Below, in pieces: positions 26,082 through 34,889 of a stretch of DNA of 64,000 nucleotides; the stretch's first letter is position 1, and each line of letters starts with the position of its first letter. The position numbers were made by a program, and so were the translations under genes. The notes beneath the pieces are model-generated. The model was not told the DNA's origin and did no database searches. It worked only from the letters and a program-made list of their open reading frames with translations. Origin of the DNA: Rhizobium sp. CC-YZS058 (GTDB taxonomy: Bacteria; Pseudomonadota; Alphaproteobacteria; Rhizobiales; Rhizobiaceae); NCBI RefSeq assembly GCF_034720595.1, contig NZ_JAYESJ010000001.1, positions 436,501-500,500 on the forward strand, read 5' to 3'.

Positions 26082-27116
26082 ATGACCTTTCGCTTGCGCA
26101 TGACCGCCGTGGCCCTGGCCGCCTCGCTCTCCCTTTCCGGAACGGGCGCCGCCGAAACCGCGGCGCCTGTTCCGGCCATCAGCCAGGAAATGGAGCTGTC
26201 CCGCATCATGGACGATGCGGCGCGGCTGTCCGCGCTCAAGACGGTCATTGTTTCCCGCAACGGGGCGGTGGTCGTGGAGCGGGGCTTCAACGGTCATCGG
26301 GTCGGCGAATCCGCCAACATCAAGTCGGCTTCGAAATCGATCATCTCGGCGCTGGTGGGGATCGCGATCGAGAAGAGGCTCTTGACCGGTGTCGATCAGG
26401 CGATCGCGCCGATTCTGGCTGCCGATCTGCCGGCCGATCCCGATCCGCGTCTCAAGGCCATCACCATCGGCCATCTCCTGTCCATGCAGGCGGGGCTCGA
26501 TCGCATGTCGGGGGCAAATTACGGTCGCTGGGTCTCGTCACGCAATTGGGTCCGCACCGCGCTCTCTGCCGACATCGTTGCCGAGCCCGGCGGGCCGATG
26601 CTGTATTCCACCGCCTCGACCCATCTCCTGTCCGCCATTCTTACCAAGGTTTCGGGACAATCCACGCTCGCTCTGGCGCGGGATTGGCTGGGACCGGTCG
26701 ATGGGTTTCGTATCAGTGCCTGGGAGCGCGATCCGCAGGGCATCTATTTGGGCGGCAACCAGATGGCGATGAGCGCCCGCTCGCTCTTGGCCTTCGGCGA
26801 GCTCTACCGCAATGGCGGGCGAACGAAGGACGGGCGGCAGATCGTGCCGGAAGCTTGGATCGGTGAATCCTGGACATCGCGGACCAATTCCCGATTCTCG
26901 GGCGATGGCTATGGTTATAGCTGGTTCATCCGCGAGATCGGCGGCCACCGGGTCAATTTCGCCTGGGGCTTCGGTGGCCAGATGCTCTACATCGTGCCCG
27001 ATCTCGGCCTCACGGTGGTCATGACGTCGGATGAGACGAGCCCGTCCGCCCGCACCGGCTATCGCGACGATCTGCATGCGCTGCTTGCCCGCATCATCGC
27101 CACGGCCGGTGCTTGA
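26082..27116 (+). CDS. Serine hydrolase, beta-lactamase class C/DD-peptidase-like family
   Basis: 344 residues with a signal peptide (VALAASLSLSGTGAAE). The nucleophile is in IKSASKSIISALVGIAI (S-x-x-K). A YxN-type element may be at GANYGRW, and a C-terminal HRVNFAWGFGGQMLYIV takes the place of the KTG-like motif, which is not obvious. This family covers esterases, D-amino peptidases and penicillin-binding relatives; true beta-lactamase activity is not implied. It is preceded by the palindrome at 26016 and ends three bases from the convergent WD40 gene. Confidence 0.85.
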   Translation: MTFRLRMTAVALAASLSLSGTGAAETAAPVPAISQEMELSRIMDDAARLSALKTVIVSRNGAVVVERGFNGHRVGESANIKSASKSIISALVGIAIEKRLLTGVDQAIAPILAADLPADPDPRLKAITIGHLLSMQAGLDRMSGANYGRWVSSRNWVRTALSADIVAEPGGPMLYSTASTHLLSAILTKVSGQSTLALARDWLGPVDGFRISAWERDPQGIYLGGNQMAMSARSLLAFGELYRNGGRTKDGRQIVPEAWIGESWTSRTNSRFSGDGYGYSWFIREIGGHRVNFAWGFGGQMLYIVPDLGLTVVMTSDETSPSARTGYRDDLHALLARIIATAGA

Positions 27117-27119
27117 GGA

Positions 27120-28109
27120 TCAGGCCGTCAGGTCGATAATGCCGGCTTCGCCGCTTTCCGATCCGAAGGCGAGCTGCCGGCCGGAGCGTGCCCAGGCAAA
27201 GCCGCTGATCGCCCCCTTGCCGGGCCGGCGCAGCAGCACCTCCCTTGAATCGGCGAAGCGAACGGCCATCACCATGCCATCGGAATAGCCGATGGCGGCG
27301 ATCTCGTCCGTCGGATGGCAAGCGACCTGGGTCACCATGACATCGCCGCGCGTGCCGAGCTCGAGCGGGGCCCGGCCCATCGGCCCGTCCTTGCCCTGGA
27401 AGGGCCAGACGATGGCGGCCGGCGCACCGGAGGAGGCGAGCCACTTGCCTTTCACCGACCAGGAGCGCGATTTGACCTTGGCCGGGTAGCCGGTCATGCG
27501 CATATGCCGCGTCTCCGAGCCGGGCTTCACGTCCATCTTCCAGCCATGCAGCGCATTTTCCTGCATCTGCGTTACCAGGAAGCGGCCATCGGGCGAGAAG
27601 GTGACGCCGGTATGCGCGCCCTTCCAGTCGAGATCGACCGGCTGGCCCGCCATCGCCACCCAATGCAGCGAGACACCATTGTACCGGGCCAGCGCGACCC
27701 GAAGGCCCTTGGGCGCAAAGGCCAGGCCCTCGACGGTCCGCTGCTCGGTAAATTCCTTGGTCGTCCCGTCGGCCATGCGCACGAAGGCGCTGCGGCCGAT
27801 CGCATAGCCGATGGCCCCTTGCGGACCCGGCGCGACCTGCGAGATCCATTTGCGCGGGTGATGGGCAAGTTCGCTCGCGCTGCCATCGCGGGCGATGCGG
27901 AGCACCTTGCCATCTTCGCCGCCGGTGAGCAGCGTGCCGCTCGCATCATCGACGACGGCGGCAAGCAGGCCGTCATGCGCCTCCGTCACCTTGTGTCCTT
28001 CATCGAGACGATGAATGCGGCCGGTGGCATCGGCAAAAAACGGAACGTCGCCCAGATAGGCGACGGTCACGATATGGGCGTCGAGGTCGAGCGGCGCGAT
28101 GGTGGGCAT
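27120..28109 (-). CDS. WD40-repeat beta-propeller protein
   Basis: 329 residues built of about seven degenerate WD40 blades, seen as repeats such as VDDASGTLLTGGEDGKVLRI, FSPDGRFLVTQMQENALHGW and ACHPTDEIAAIGYSDGMVMAV. There is no signal peptide, so it should be cytosolic. WD40 proteins are scaffolds, so no reaction is expected. Its ATG overlaps the stop of the COG0523 GTPase gene by one base, and this pairing recurs in alphaproteobacteria, hinting at a shared zinc-homeostasis role. Confidence 0.88.
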   Translation of the reverse strand: MPTIAPLDLDAHIVTVAYLGDVPFFADATGRIHRLDEGHKVTEAHDGLLAAVVDDASGTLLTGGEDGKVLRIARDGSASELAHHPRKWISQVAPGPQGAIGYAIGRSAFVRMADGTTKEFTEQRTVEGLAFAPKGLRVALARYNGVSLHWVAMAGQPVDLDWKGAHTGVTFSPDGRFLVTQMQENALHGWKMDVKPGSETRHMRMTGYPAKVKSRSWSVKGKWLASSGAPAAIVWPFQGKDGPMGRAPLELGTRGDVMVTQVACHPTDEIAAIGYSDGMVMAVRFADSREVLLRRPGKGAISGFAWARSGRQLAFGSESGEAGIIDLTA

Positions 28110-29218
28110 CAGTTCGGCTGCGCCTCGCAGGCCTTGAACGTCCGCTCCAGCTTCTCCCGGTCGAGATCGCGACCGATGAACACCAGACGGCTTTCCCGCG
28201 CCTCACCCTCTTTCCAGGGACGCTGATGATCCCCTTCGATGATCATGTGCACGCCCTGGACGACATAGCGCTCCTCGTCACCCGCAAAGGCGATGATGCC
28301 CTTCAAACGCAGAATGTTCGGCCCGTCGGTCTGGGTGATCTTCTGGATCCAGGGGAAGAACCGGTCCGGGTTCATCAGGCCGCCGCGCAGCGAGACCGAC
28401 TGGACCGTCACGTCATGGATGGCCGAAGGGGCGGCGTGGTCATGGTGATGATGGTCGTGATCATGATGATGATCATGGTGGTGGCCATGGCCGTGATGAT
28501 GGTGATCGTGGCCGCAGTCGGGGCCGCAGACATGGTCGTGATCGTGATGATCGTGGTCGAGGAAATGCGGCTCGTTTTCGAGCGCGCGCTCCAGGTTGAA
28601 GGCGCCCTGGTCGAGCACCTTGGTCAGGTCGATCTCGGAGCGCTGGGTGCGGTGGATGCGGGCGGAGGGGTTGATGACGCGGATCGTCGCCTCGACGCGG
28701 GCAAGCTCCTCCGGCGTCACCAGGTCGGTCTTGTTCAAGAGCACGACATCGGCAAACGCGATCTGGTCCTCCGCCTCGCGGCTGTCCTTCAGCCGCAGCG
28801 GCAGGTGCTTTGCATCGACCAGCGCGATGACGGCATCGAGCTCGGTCTTGGCACGCACATCGTCATCCATGAAGAAGGTCTGGGCCACGGGAACCGGATC
28901 GGCAAGGCCTGTGGTCTCGACGATGATCGCGTCGAAGCGCCCCGGCCGGCGCATCAGGCCTTCGACGACGCGGATGAGGTCGCCACGCACCGTGCAGCAG
29001 ACACAGCCATTGTTCATCTCGTAGATCTCTTCGTCGGACTCGACGATCAGATCATTGTCGATGCCGATCTCGCCGAATTCGTTGACGATGACCGCATATT
29101 TCCGACCATGGTTCTCGGACAGGATCCGGTTGAGAAGCGTCGTCTTGCCGGCGCCGAGATAGCCGGTCAGCACGGTCACGGGGATAGGCTTTGCAGCGTC
29201 GGAAGCGGATGCGGTCAT
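28109..29218 (-). CDS. COG0523/CobW-type GTPase, metal chaperone with His-rich loop
   Basis: 369 residues. G-domain motifs: P-loop GYLGAGKTT (19-27), the metal-binding CVCC (72-75 in NNGCVCCTV), switch EFGEIGID, ETTGLADP and LNKTDLV. A His/Asp-rich loop (about 218-258) includes the CGPDCGHD site; the C-terminal CobW domain follows (VQSVSLRGGLMNPDRFFPW). Such proteins insert or traffic zinc or cobalt under GTP. The start is ATG 29218; the longer open frame to 29431 overlaps vapC and is not used. It probably responds to zinc limitation, but I found no clear Zur box. Confidence 0.93.
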   Translation of the reverse strand: MTASASDAAKPIPVTVLTGYLGAGKTTLLNRILSENHGRKYAVIVNEFGEIGIDNDLIVESDEEIYEMNNGCVCCTVRGDLIRVVEGLMRRPGRFDAIIVETTGLADPVPVAQTFFMDDDVRAKTELDAVIALVDAKHLPLRLKDSREAEDQIAFADVVLLNKTDLVTPEELARVEATIRVINPSARIHRTQRSEIDLTKVLDQGAFNLERALENEPHFLDHDHHDHDHVCGPDCGHDHHHHGHGHHHDHHHDHDHHHHDHAAPSAIHDVTVQSVSLRGGLMNPDRFFPWIQKITQTDGPNILRLKGIIAFAGDEERYVVQGVHMIIEGDHQRPWKEGEARESRLVFIGRDLDREKLERTFKACEAQPN

Positions 29219-29328
29219 GGTGGCCTCGCAGGGACTTTTAAAGGGCCGCCGCGTCAAGGGCGGCGGGCGTCGCCTCCATATAAGACCAGATGGTGCGAGT
29301 TCAAAGGCGCAACAGCGGCGCGCACCGA

Positions 29329-29721
29329 TCAATGTGGCGGCAGGGCCGCGGACAAGTCCGTCCGGGCAAAATCTCCGCCGATGAAGAGAAGCGGACACGC
29401 GAATTCCTCCGCCGCGGCATAGGCAAAGCAATCGCCGAAGTTCAGCCCGGCCGGGTGGAACCCCTTTCCGAACCGCCGATAGGCCGCCGCCGCGCGCTCT
29501 GCCCGTTCTTTCGTCAGGGGGAGAATGGTTGGGGCGAGACCATCCAGGTAGGCAGCGAGCGGGGCATCGAGGCTGCGACGGGACGCAACAATCATCGCTT
29601 CCGTCAGGCTGGCGGCAGATAGCAGAACGACGCGAGCACGATGAAGAACACTGGCGCAGGCTTCAGCGGCTGGTTCTCCGGCAAGGATCGCGATCAAGGC
29701 CGAAGTGTCGAGGGCGATCAC
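29329..29721 (-). CDS. PIN-domain ribonuclease toxin (VapC-like)
   Basis: 130 residues. The PIN active site is recognisable: Asp5 in MIALDTSALIAIL, the Glu in ASLTEAMIV, and Asp residues in NFGDCFAYAAA and GGDFARTDL, which place one metal ion for RNA cleavage. The gene overlaps the upstream antitoxin stop by four bases (ATGA), the usual translational coupling of a type II toxin-antitoxin pair. Targets are probably tRNA or rRNA as in other VapC proteins. Confidence 0.9.
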   Translation of the reverse strand: MIALDTSALIAILAGEPAAEACASVLHRARVVLLSAASLTEAMIVASRRSLDAPLAAYLDGLAPTILPLTKERAERAAAAYRRFGKGFHPAGLNFGDCFAYAAAEEFACPLLFIGGDFARTDLSAALPPH

Positions 29722-30014
29722 GCCGGCAAACCGGTCTCGTCATCGTAGAGGAAGTCCTGACTGTGGGCTGCGTCGGGGAAGGAGGCGTTCGTCCCGCCGG
29801 TCTTCTGTCGTACGCGTGCCAAGAGTTCGTCGAGGAACCGCAGCCGTTCTTCCGGGTCGTGGATCGACCGCGCCGCCTGCACGATTGCAGGCTCGACCGG
29901 CCGCAGCCGTGCCGCCTCGACGCCATTGTCGGTCAGCACCACATCCTCGCCCGCTTCCACGCGGCGGACGAGTTCGGGCAGGCGGTCGGCGGCTTCCGTG
30001 ATGGAGATGCGCAT
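29718..30014 (-). CDS. Type II antitoxin, Phd/YefM-like
   Basis: 98 residues. The N-terminal RISITEAADRLPELVRRVEAGEDVVLT is the prevent-host-death DNA-binding fold; the acidic C-terminus (HSQDFLYDDETGLPA) would wrap the PIN toxin. It is read first, and by family behaviour it should repress the pair's promoter in the 66 bases downstream of the creatininase gene. It differs from the AbrB or RHH antitoxins more often seen with VapC. Confidence 0.88.
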   Translation of the reverse strand: MRISITEAADRLPELVRRVEAGEDVVLTDNGVEAARLRPVEPAIVQAARSIHDPEERLRFLDELLARVRQKTGGTNASFPDAAHSQDFLYDDETGLPA

Positions 30015-30080
30015 GGGGCGGCTCCTTGGTGATGCAAAATGCTAATATGCGGTGGCGCGGGCGCGCATGCAAGCGGTGGA

Positions 30081-30872
30081 TCAGTCGAAGCTGCGCAGGT
30101 CGAAGGCGTGCATATCCTGGAGCAAGACCCGAAGGCCATCGACCGCATGGGCGACCAGGGCTTCGCCGCGCGCCGCACTGGCGGCGGCGGCGTTGCCGGC
30201 GGCGCCGTCGGGGTTAAGGTCGCGCATCATCCAGCCGAAGGCATGCGGGCCATAGGCGCGCAGATGGGTAAAACGCGCGGCATAGTCCGTCTGGCGGGAG
30301 GGAAAGTCACGCGCGCGGGGCATGTCGACCCGTTCGGGATGGAGCGCCAGCATGACCGAGGTTTCGATCTCGCCGCCGTGAATATCGATCGCCTTGGCCT
30401 CCGGCGCCATCCAGCCCTGCGGCTGCCCGAACCGGGTCCAGCTGGTTGCGACCACGAGCATCTTGAACCGGACGCGCAGTTCCGTGGCGACGATCGTCAT
30501 CAGGGGCGAGTTGCCGCCATGGGCGTTGAGCAGCATCAGCTTGCGAATGCCGCGCGCGCGCAGGTCCTGCGCCACGCCGATCCATCGCTCGATGGCCTCG
30601 CCATAGGAGAGGGAGCGGGTGCCCTCGCTGTCGCTGTGCTCGATCGAGTAGCCGACCGGCTCTGCCGGCAGGATCGTCACCGGCAGGTCGGCGGGCAGGG
30701 CGGAAGCCAGGCGCCGCGCAATGCCATCGGCAATCAGTGTGTCGGTTTCGAAAGGCAGGTGCGGCCCGTGCTGTTCATGCGCGCCGAGCGGCAGAACCGC
30801 GATCCAGCCGGACCGCGTTTCGGGCGCGCCGGAAAAATCAGTGTCCTGCCAGAAGGGGGAGGGGGAGCGCAT
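30081..30872 (-). CDS. Creatininase family protein
   Basis: 263 residues of the creatinine amidohydrolase fold. Metal ligands are in LPLGAHEQHGPHLPFETDT (Glu, His, Asp) and LLNAHGGN; DIHGGEIETSVMLAL supplies a later Glu. Members act on creatinine, on cyclic amides in cofactor synthesis, or on other C-N bonds; the substrate cannot be fixed here. It is divergent from the MarR regulator with about 130 bases between them. Confidence 0.9.
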   Translation of the reverse strand: MRSPSPFWQDTDFSGAPETRSGWIAVLPLGAHEQHGPHLPFETDTLIADGIARRLASALPADLPVTILPAEPVGYSIEHSDSEGTRSLSYGEAIERWIGVAQDLRARGIRKLMLLNAHGGNSPLMTIVATELRVRFKMLVVATSWTRFGQPQGWMAPEAKAIDIHGGEIETSVMLALHPERVDMPRARDFPSRQTDYAARFTHLRAYGPHAFGWMMRDLNPDGAAGNAAAASAARGEALVAHAVDGLRVLLQDMHAFDLRSFD

Positions 30873-31004
30873 GGCGGGGTTCGGCCTTCATCCTGACGGC
30901 TGCGCCCTTGCGCATCCGCGATGGTTTGCCGGCTCTTGCAGCCGGATTGTCACATGAGTCATACAAATGAGCGATGGTGAAGAAAAGGCCGCAGGGAGAG
31001 CGAG

Positions 31005-31523
31005 TTGGGCAAGAAAGACAAGCTGGAAAAGCTGGAAAGAAAGGCGAAGGCGCGCAAGGAGCGGGAGGGCGAGGAGCTCACCGTGTCCGATCGTCCGGAA
31101 GCGGATGTGGCGATGCTGCTCGTGCAGGCCGCCCGTGGCATGCGCACGCTGTCCTCCCGCAATCTCGCCGAGAGCGGCCTTTATGCCGGTCAGGACGGCG
31201 TGATGCTGGCGCTGCAGGAAACCGACGGGATGACGGCCGGAGCGCTTGCGGCCCGGCTCGGCGTCAAGGCTCCGACGATGACGCGCACGATCGGCCGCAT
31301 GGAGGCCCAGGGCTTCCTCGAACGACGGCCGGACCCGGACGATGCGCGCCTGACCAAGGTCTATCTGACGGACGCAGGCCGAGGCCGGCTCGAGGCGATC
31401 TCCGAAGCGGGGCGGATGAGCGAGACAGTGGCGTTGCAGGGCTTCAGCGACAAGCAGGTGCGCACGCTTGCCAAGCTTCTCCGGGCGCTGGACGAGAACC
31501 TGCAGCCCGCAAAGCCGGCGTGA
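31005..31523 (+). CDS. MarR family transcriptional regulator
   Basis: 172 residues, starting from TTG at 31005 behind AGGGAGAG; an internal ATG would lose the charged N-terminal helix (KKDKLEKLERKAKARKERE). The winged helix is clear in MTAGALAARLGVKAPTMTRT and the wing FLERRPDPDDARLTKVYLT. It lies divergent to the creatininase gene and may control it. The intergenic region contains the short palindrome ATGAGTCAT (30954-30962). Confidence 0.85.
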   Translation: MGKKDKLEKLERKAKARKEREGEELTVSDRPEADVAMLLVQAARGMRTLSSRNLAESGLYAGQDGVMLALQETDGMTAGALAARLGVKAPTMTRTIGRMEAQGFLERRPDPDDARLTKVYLTDAGRGRLEAISEAGRMSETVALQGFSDKQVRTLAKLLRALDENLQPAKPA

Positions 31524-31537
31524 CGACGTCTTGGCAC

Positions 31538-31552
31538 AACCGCCGTGCGGTT
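31538..31552 (+). terminator. Short hairpin after the MarR gene
   Basis: AACCGC (31538-31543) and GCGGTT (31547-31552) pair over a 3-base loop, 15 bases after the stop. Weak evidence, with no T-run. Confidence 0.3.
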
Positions 31553-31587
31553 CTGCCGCAATTGGGTTGCATCTTTTCCTTAAAGTC

Positions 31588-31604
31588 TTTAAATGGAATT
31601 TAAA
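31588..31604 (+). promoter_or_regulatory. Perfect AT palindrome TTTAAAT-GGA-ATTTAAA upstream of the LacI gene
   Basis: Perfect 7-base arms with a 3-base centre, 43 bases before the GTG start. It lies in the only AT-rich patch of the intergenic region, so it could overlap the promoter and be the autoregulatory operator of the LacI protein or another regulator's site. Confidence 0.5.
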
Positions 31605-31646
31605 CCTGGTGGGGGCTGGGTCGGGCTTATTGGAACCGGAGGAGAC

Positions 31647-32675
31647 GTGGCACAGAAGATCAAGCTGTCGACGATTGCGGAGACGCTCGGCGTTTCCACT
31701 GCCACTGTCTCCCTTGCCCTGCGCGACAGCCCGCTCGTGGCCACGACAACGCGGGACAAGATCAAGGATCAGGCGCGGGCGCTCGGCTATATCTACAATC
31801 GTCGCGCCGCCAGCCTTCGCACGTCGCGTTCGGGCATCGTCGGGGTCGTGGTGCACGACATCATGAACCCGTTCTATGGCGAGATCCTGAAGGCGATCGA
31901 GGCCGAGCTCGACCGTGATCGCCAGACCTTCATTCTCTCCAATCACTACGACTCGGTGGAAAAGCAACGCGCCTTCATCGAAACGCTGCTGCAGCTCGGC
32001 GGCGATGGCGTCATCATGTCGCCTGCCATCGGCACCCCGCCGGAAGATATCCAGCTTGCCGAAGACAATGGCATGCCGGCGATCCTCGTTGCCCGGTCGA
32101 TCGAAGGTCTCGACGTGCCGATCTTTCGCGGCGACGACGCCTATGGGATCTCGCTCGCCACCAATCATCTGATCGGGCTCGGCCACCGCTGCATCGCCAT
32201 GGTCGGCGGCACCGACCAGACCTCCACCGGCCGCGACCGCTACCAGGGTTATGTCCAGGCCCTGCGCAAGGCCGAGATCGAGGTCGATCCCAATCTGCGG
32301 ATCCCGGGACCCCGCTCCATGCAGGGCGGTTTCGAGGCGGCGGTGCATCTTCTCTCCCTGCCGCAGCGGCCGACGGCCGTGGTCTGCTGGAACGATCTGG
32401 TCGCCATCGGCATGATGAACGGCATCGCCCGCGCCGGTCTTGTGGTCGGCAAGGATATTTCCGTCACGGGCTATGACGATCTCGAGGAAGCCTCTCTCTC
32501 GACACCGGCACTGACCACCGTCTGGAACGGTCAGTCCGATGTGGGCCGCAGCGCCGCGCGCGCGCTGCTCGACAAGCTGAACGGCAGCCACGAGCCGGAC
32601 GGCATTCACCTGATCAAGCCGGAAATGCGCATCCGCCAGTCGACCGGCCCACTGCGCCCCGCGCCCGGCGACTAA
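31647..32675 (+). CDS. LacI family transcriptional regulator
   Basis: 342 residues starting from GTG 31647 behind a strong GGAGGAG site (the frame is open from ATG 31593 but that start lacks one). The helix-turn-helix is KLSTIAETLGVSTATVSLAL with the hinge helix following; the periplasmic-binding-like sensor starts IVGVVVHDIMNPFYGEI. It is read 15 bases before a D-2-hydroxyacid dehydrogenase gene, which is likely its operon partner and target. The sugar or acid effector is unknown. Confidence 0.92.
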   Translation: MAQKIKLSTIAETLGVSTATVSLALRDSPLVATTTRDKIKDQARALGYIYNRRAASLRTSRSGIVGVVVHDIMNPFYGEILKAIEAELDRDRQTFILSNHYDSVEKQRAFIETLLQLGGDGVIMSPAIGTPPEDIQLAEDNGMPAILVARSIEGLDVPIFRGDDAYGISLATNHLIGLGHRCIAMVGGTDQTSTGRDRYQGYVQALRKAEIEVDPNLRIPGPRSMQGGFEAAVHLLSLPQRPTAVVCWNDLVAIGMMNGIARAGLVVGKDISVTGYDDLEEASLSTPALTTVWNGQSDVGRSAARALLDKLNGSHEPDGIHLIKPEMRIRQSTGPLRPAPGD

Positions 32676-32690
32676 GCACGGAGATCCGCC

Positions 32691-33665
32691 ATGTCCGACG
32701 ACACCCGCCCCGCCATTCTCGTTGCGGGGAAGATGAATCCGCGCGTTCTGGACCGGCTCGGGAACCGCTTCGAGATCCTGCATGTCGACAGCGCCGACCC
32801 TTCCTGCATCACGCCGGACATCGCCGCGAAGGTCCGCGGGATAGCCACCTTCAACAAGGTCCCGGCCGGGCTGATGGATGCGCTCGACCGGCTGGAGATC
32901 GTCGCCAATTTCGGCGTCGGCTATGACGGTGTCGATGCCGCCCATGCCGCAACGCGCGGCGTCGTCGTCACCAACACGCCGAACGTGCTCGACGACGAGG
33001 TGGCGGATACCACGATCGGCCTTCTGCTGAACACGCTGCGCCGGCTTCCGGCCGCCGAGGCCTATCTCAGAGCCGGCAAGTGGGTGAGCGAGGGTCCCTT
33101 TCCGCTGAGCCCGCTGACGCTGCGAGGCAGAAGCGTCGGGCTTTACGGGCTTGGTCGCATCGGCCTTGCGATCGCCCGCCGCCTCGAGGCCTTTGGCGTG
33201 GAGCTGGCCTACCACACCCGCACCCCGCGCAGCGACGTTCCTTATCGTCACCACACGTCACTTGCCTCGCTCGCCGAAGCGGTGGATACGCTGGTCGTCA
33301 TCGTGCCCGGAAGCGACAGCACGCGCCACACGGTCAATGCCGAGATCTTCAAGGCGCTCGGCAAGAACGGCGTCGTCATCAGCATCGGTCGCGGCATCAC
33401 GGTCGATGAGGCGGCGCTGGTCGAAGCCCTTCAATCCGGCACGATCGCGGCTGCCGGGCTCGATGTGTTCGAGAACGAGCCGCATGTGCCGCAGGCGCTG
33501 ATCGACCTGCCGACCGTCTCTCTGCTGCCGCATGTCGGCTCGGCCTCGGTCGCCACGCGCAATGCCATGGCGGACCTGGTTGCCGACAATCTGATCGCCT
33601 GGTTCGAAACGGGCGAGGCCATCACGCCCGTTGAAGAAACGCCGTTCAAGCGGCAGGCGCGCTGA
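32691..33665 (+). CDS. D-isomer specific 2-hydroxyacid dehydrogenase (hydroxypyruvate/glyoxylate reductase-like)
   Basis: 324 residues. The NAD(P)-binding GLYGLGRIGLAIARRL and catalytic triad Arg (ISIGRGITVDE), Glu (VFENEPHVP) and His (LLPHVGSAS) are in order; YHTRTPR after the nucleotide fold suggests NADP preference. The likely substrates are hydroxypyruvate or glyoxylate, a role fitting one-carbon or sugar-acid catabolism. It forms an operon with the LacI gene, and its 3' end overlaps the convergent amidotransferase gene by 20 bases. Confidence 0.92.
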   Translation: MSDDTRPAILVAGKMNPRVLDRLGNRFEILHVDSADPSCITPDIAAKVRGIATFNKVPAGLMDALDRLEIVANFGVGYDGVDAAHAATRGVVVTNTPNVLDDEVADTTIGLLLNTLRRLPAAEAYLRAGKWVSEGPFPLSPLTLRGRSVGLYGLGRIGLAIARRLEAFGVELAYHTRTPRSDVPYRHHTSLASLAEAVDTLVVIVPGSDSTRHTVNAEIFKALGKNGVVISIGRGITVDEAALVEALQSGTIAAAGLDVFENEPHVPQALIDLPTVSLLPHVGSASVATRNAMADLVADNLIAWFETGEAITPVEETPFKRQAR

Positions 33666-34422
33666 TCGCCTTGCGATCCCGGTCGCGATAGCGGCGGACG
33701 GCCTCGCCGAAAGCGGCGAAGAGGTCGTTCGAGGGCGTGTCGCGGCCGACCCAATATTCCGGATGCCACTGGACGCCGACGGCAAAGGCCTTGGCACCGA
33801 TGACGGACACCGCCTCGACCGTGCCGTCATCGGCTACGGCCTCGACGGCGAGGTTCGGAGCAAGGTCCGAGATTGCCTGGCGGTGGAGCGAGTTGACATG
33901 GACCACGCCGGCGCCGAGCACGCCGGCAAGGCAGCTGCCGGGTTCGACCATCACCGTCTGGCGGATGCCATAGGCGATGTCGAGCGTTGTTCCTTCCGGC
34001 TTGCGGTGGTCGTTGCGGCCGGGCAATGTCTGGATCTCGCTCGCCAGCGTGCCGCCCAGCGCGACGTTGAGCTCCTGGATGCCGCGGCAGATCGCGAGCA
34101 CGGGAATGGCGCGGTCGAGCGCGCGGCGGATCAACGCCAGGCTGGTCGCATCCCGGCCATGGTCGAAGGGGCCATCCGCCTCGCTCGCTTCGCGCCCATA
34201 GAGCGTCGGATGCACATTGGAGCGCGAGCCGGAGACGAGCAGGCCGTCCACCCGGTCGAGAATCTCATCCGCCTCGTTGCCGTTCTCGAGGGCCGGAACC
34301 AACAGCGACATGACGCCGGCACCTTCCAGCGCCGCGCGTACATATTGATGCGGTGTCGCATGCCAGACATTGCCGTCGAGCTCGCGGAAATCGGCGGGAA
34401 TGGCGACGATCGGCTTCGGCAT
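33646..34422 (-). CDS. Gamma-glutamyl-gamma-aminobutyrate hydrolase-like class I amidotransferase (PuuD family)
   Basis: 258 residues. The nucleophile Cys is in AICRGIQELNVALGG and the His/Glu pair in GVQWHPEYWVGRD, matching class I glutamine amidotransferase-like hydrolases of putrescine utilisation (Puu) type. The start is ATG 34422 (PKPIVAIPADFREL). It may hydrolyse gamma-Glu-GABA; no other puu gene is adjacent. Converges on and overlaps the hydroxyacid dehydrogenase by 20 bases. Confidence 0.9.
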   Translation of the reverse strand: MPKPIVAIPADFRELDGNVWHATPHQYVRAALEGAGVMSLLVPALENGNEADEILDRVDGLLVSGSRSNVHPTLYGREASEADGPFDHGRDATSLALIRRALDRAIPVLAICRGIQELNVALGGTLASEIQTLPGRNDHRKPEGTTLDIAYGIRQTVMVEPGSCLAGVLGAGVVHVNSLHRQAISDLAPNLAVEAVADDGTVEAVSVIGAKAFAVGVQWHPEYWVGRDTPSNDLFAAFGEAVRRYRDRDRKAISAPAA

Positions 34423-34586
34423 GCGGCACTCCGGGGCTGCTGGATCGAGACGCTGGACTAGCCGTTTTTGCGCCTCTGCGTCAATCTGCTGGCCGGCCGG
34501 CTGCGCCTGCCTCTTGACCGGCACCCAACCCCAAGGCATGTGTGGGCAGGCCGTGGTTCACGGCATGTGGGAAGGGGAGAGAGACG

Positions 34587-34811
34587 ATGGCGGAACATCA
34601 CACCGGTCCGGCCGAAACCGGCGCAGAGATGGATTACAAGGAACACGAGAAGACCTATTCGATGTTCCTCGAAGGCGCGAAGTTCCTGACGGTCTTCTGC
34701 GTCGTGCTGCTGATCGCCATGGCCGCCCTGTTCTTCACCAATGCCGGCGCCTTCGTCAGCCTGATCCTCTTCGTCGTTCTGCTCGTAGCCGGCATCACCC
34801 TGACGCGGTGA
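34587..34811 (+). CDS. Cytochrome c oxidase aa3-type subunit IV (small membrane subunit)
   Basis: 74 residues. After a polar N-terminus the conserved MDYKEHEKTYSMFLEGAKF leads into two hydrophobic stretches (LTVFCVVLLIAMAALFF and FVSLILFVVLLVAGITL), as in the small bacterial aa3 oxidase subunit IV (COX4_pro_2). The start is ATG 34587 with GAAGGGGAGAGAGACG upstream. It lies away from the main cox operon; orphan placement of this subunit is common in rhizobia. A GC hairpin follows. Confidence 0.88.
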   Translation: MAEHHTGPAETGAEMDYKEHEKTYSMFLEGAKFLTVFCVVLLIAMAALFFTNAGAFVSLILFVVLLVAGITLTR

Positions 34812-34822
34812 TGCGGCGCCGG

Positions 34823-34846
34823 GCGCGGCGGCTTCGCCGCCCGCGC
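34823..34846 (+). terminator. GC hairpin after the subunit IV gene
   Basis: GCGCGGCGGC (34823-34832) pairs with a complement at 34836-34846 that has one bulged C, over a TTC loop. No T-run. It also lies before glgX and may separate the two genes. Confidence 0.5.
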
Positions 34847-34889
34847 GCGCGACAAGGCTTGCAGCATGGGTGACGGCGGGGAAGATCCG

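Noticed and set aside
26082..27116. Calling the serine hydrolase a beta-lactamase resistance gene
   Set aside because: SxxK is present but no clear KTG triad, and the family is mostly esterases and peptidases.
30888..33254. 788-codon minus-strand frame across the MarR, LacI and dehydrogenase genes
   Set aside because: It covers three well-supported plus-strand genes and a promoter region, and the product is low-complexity.
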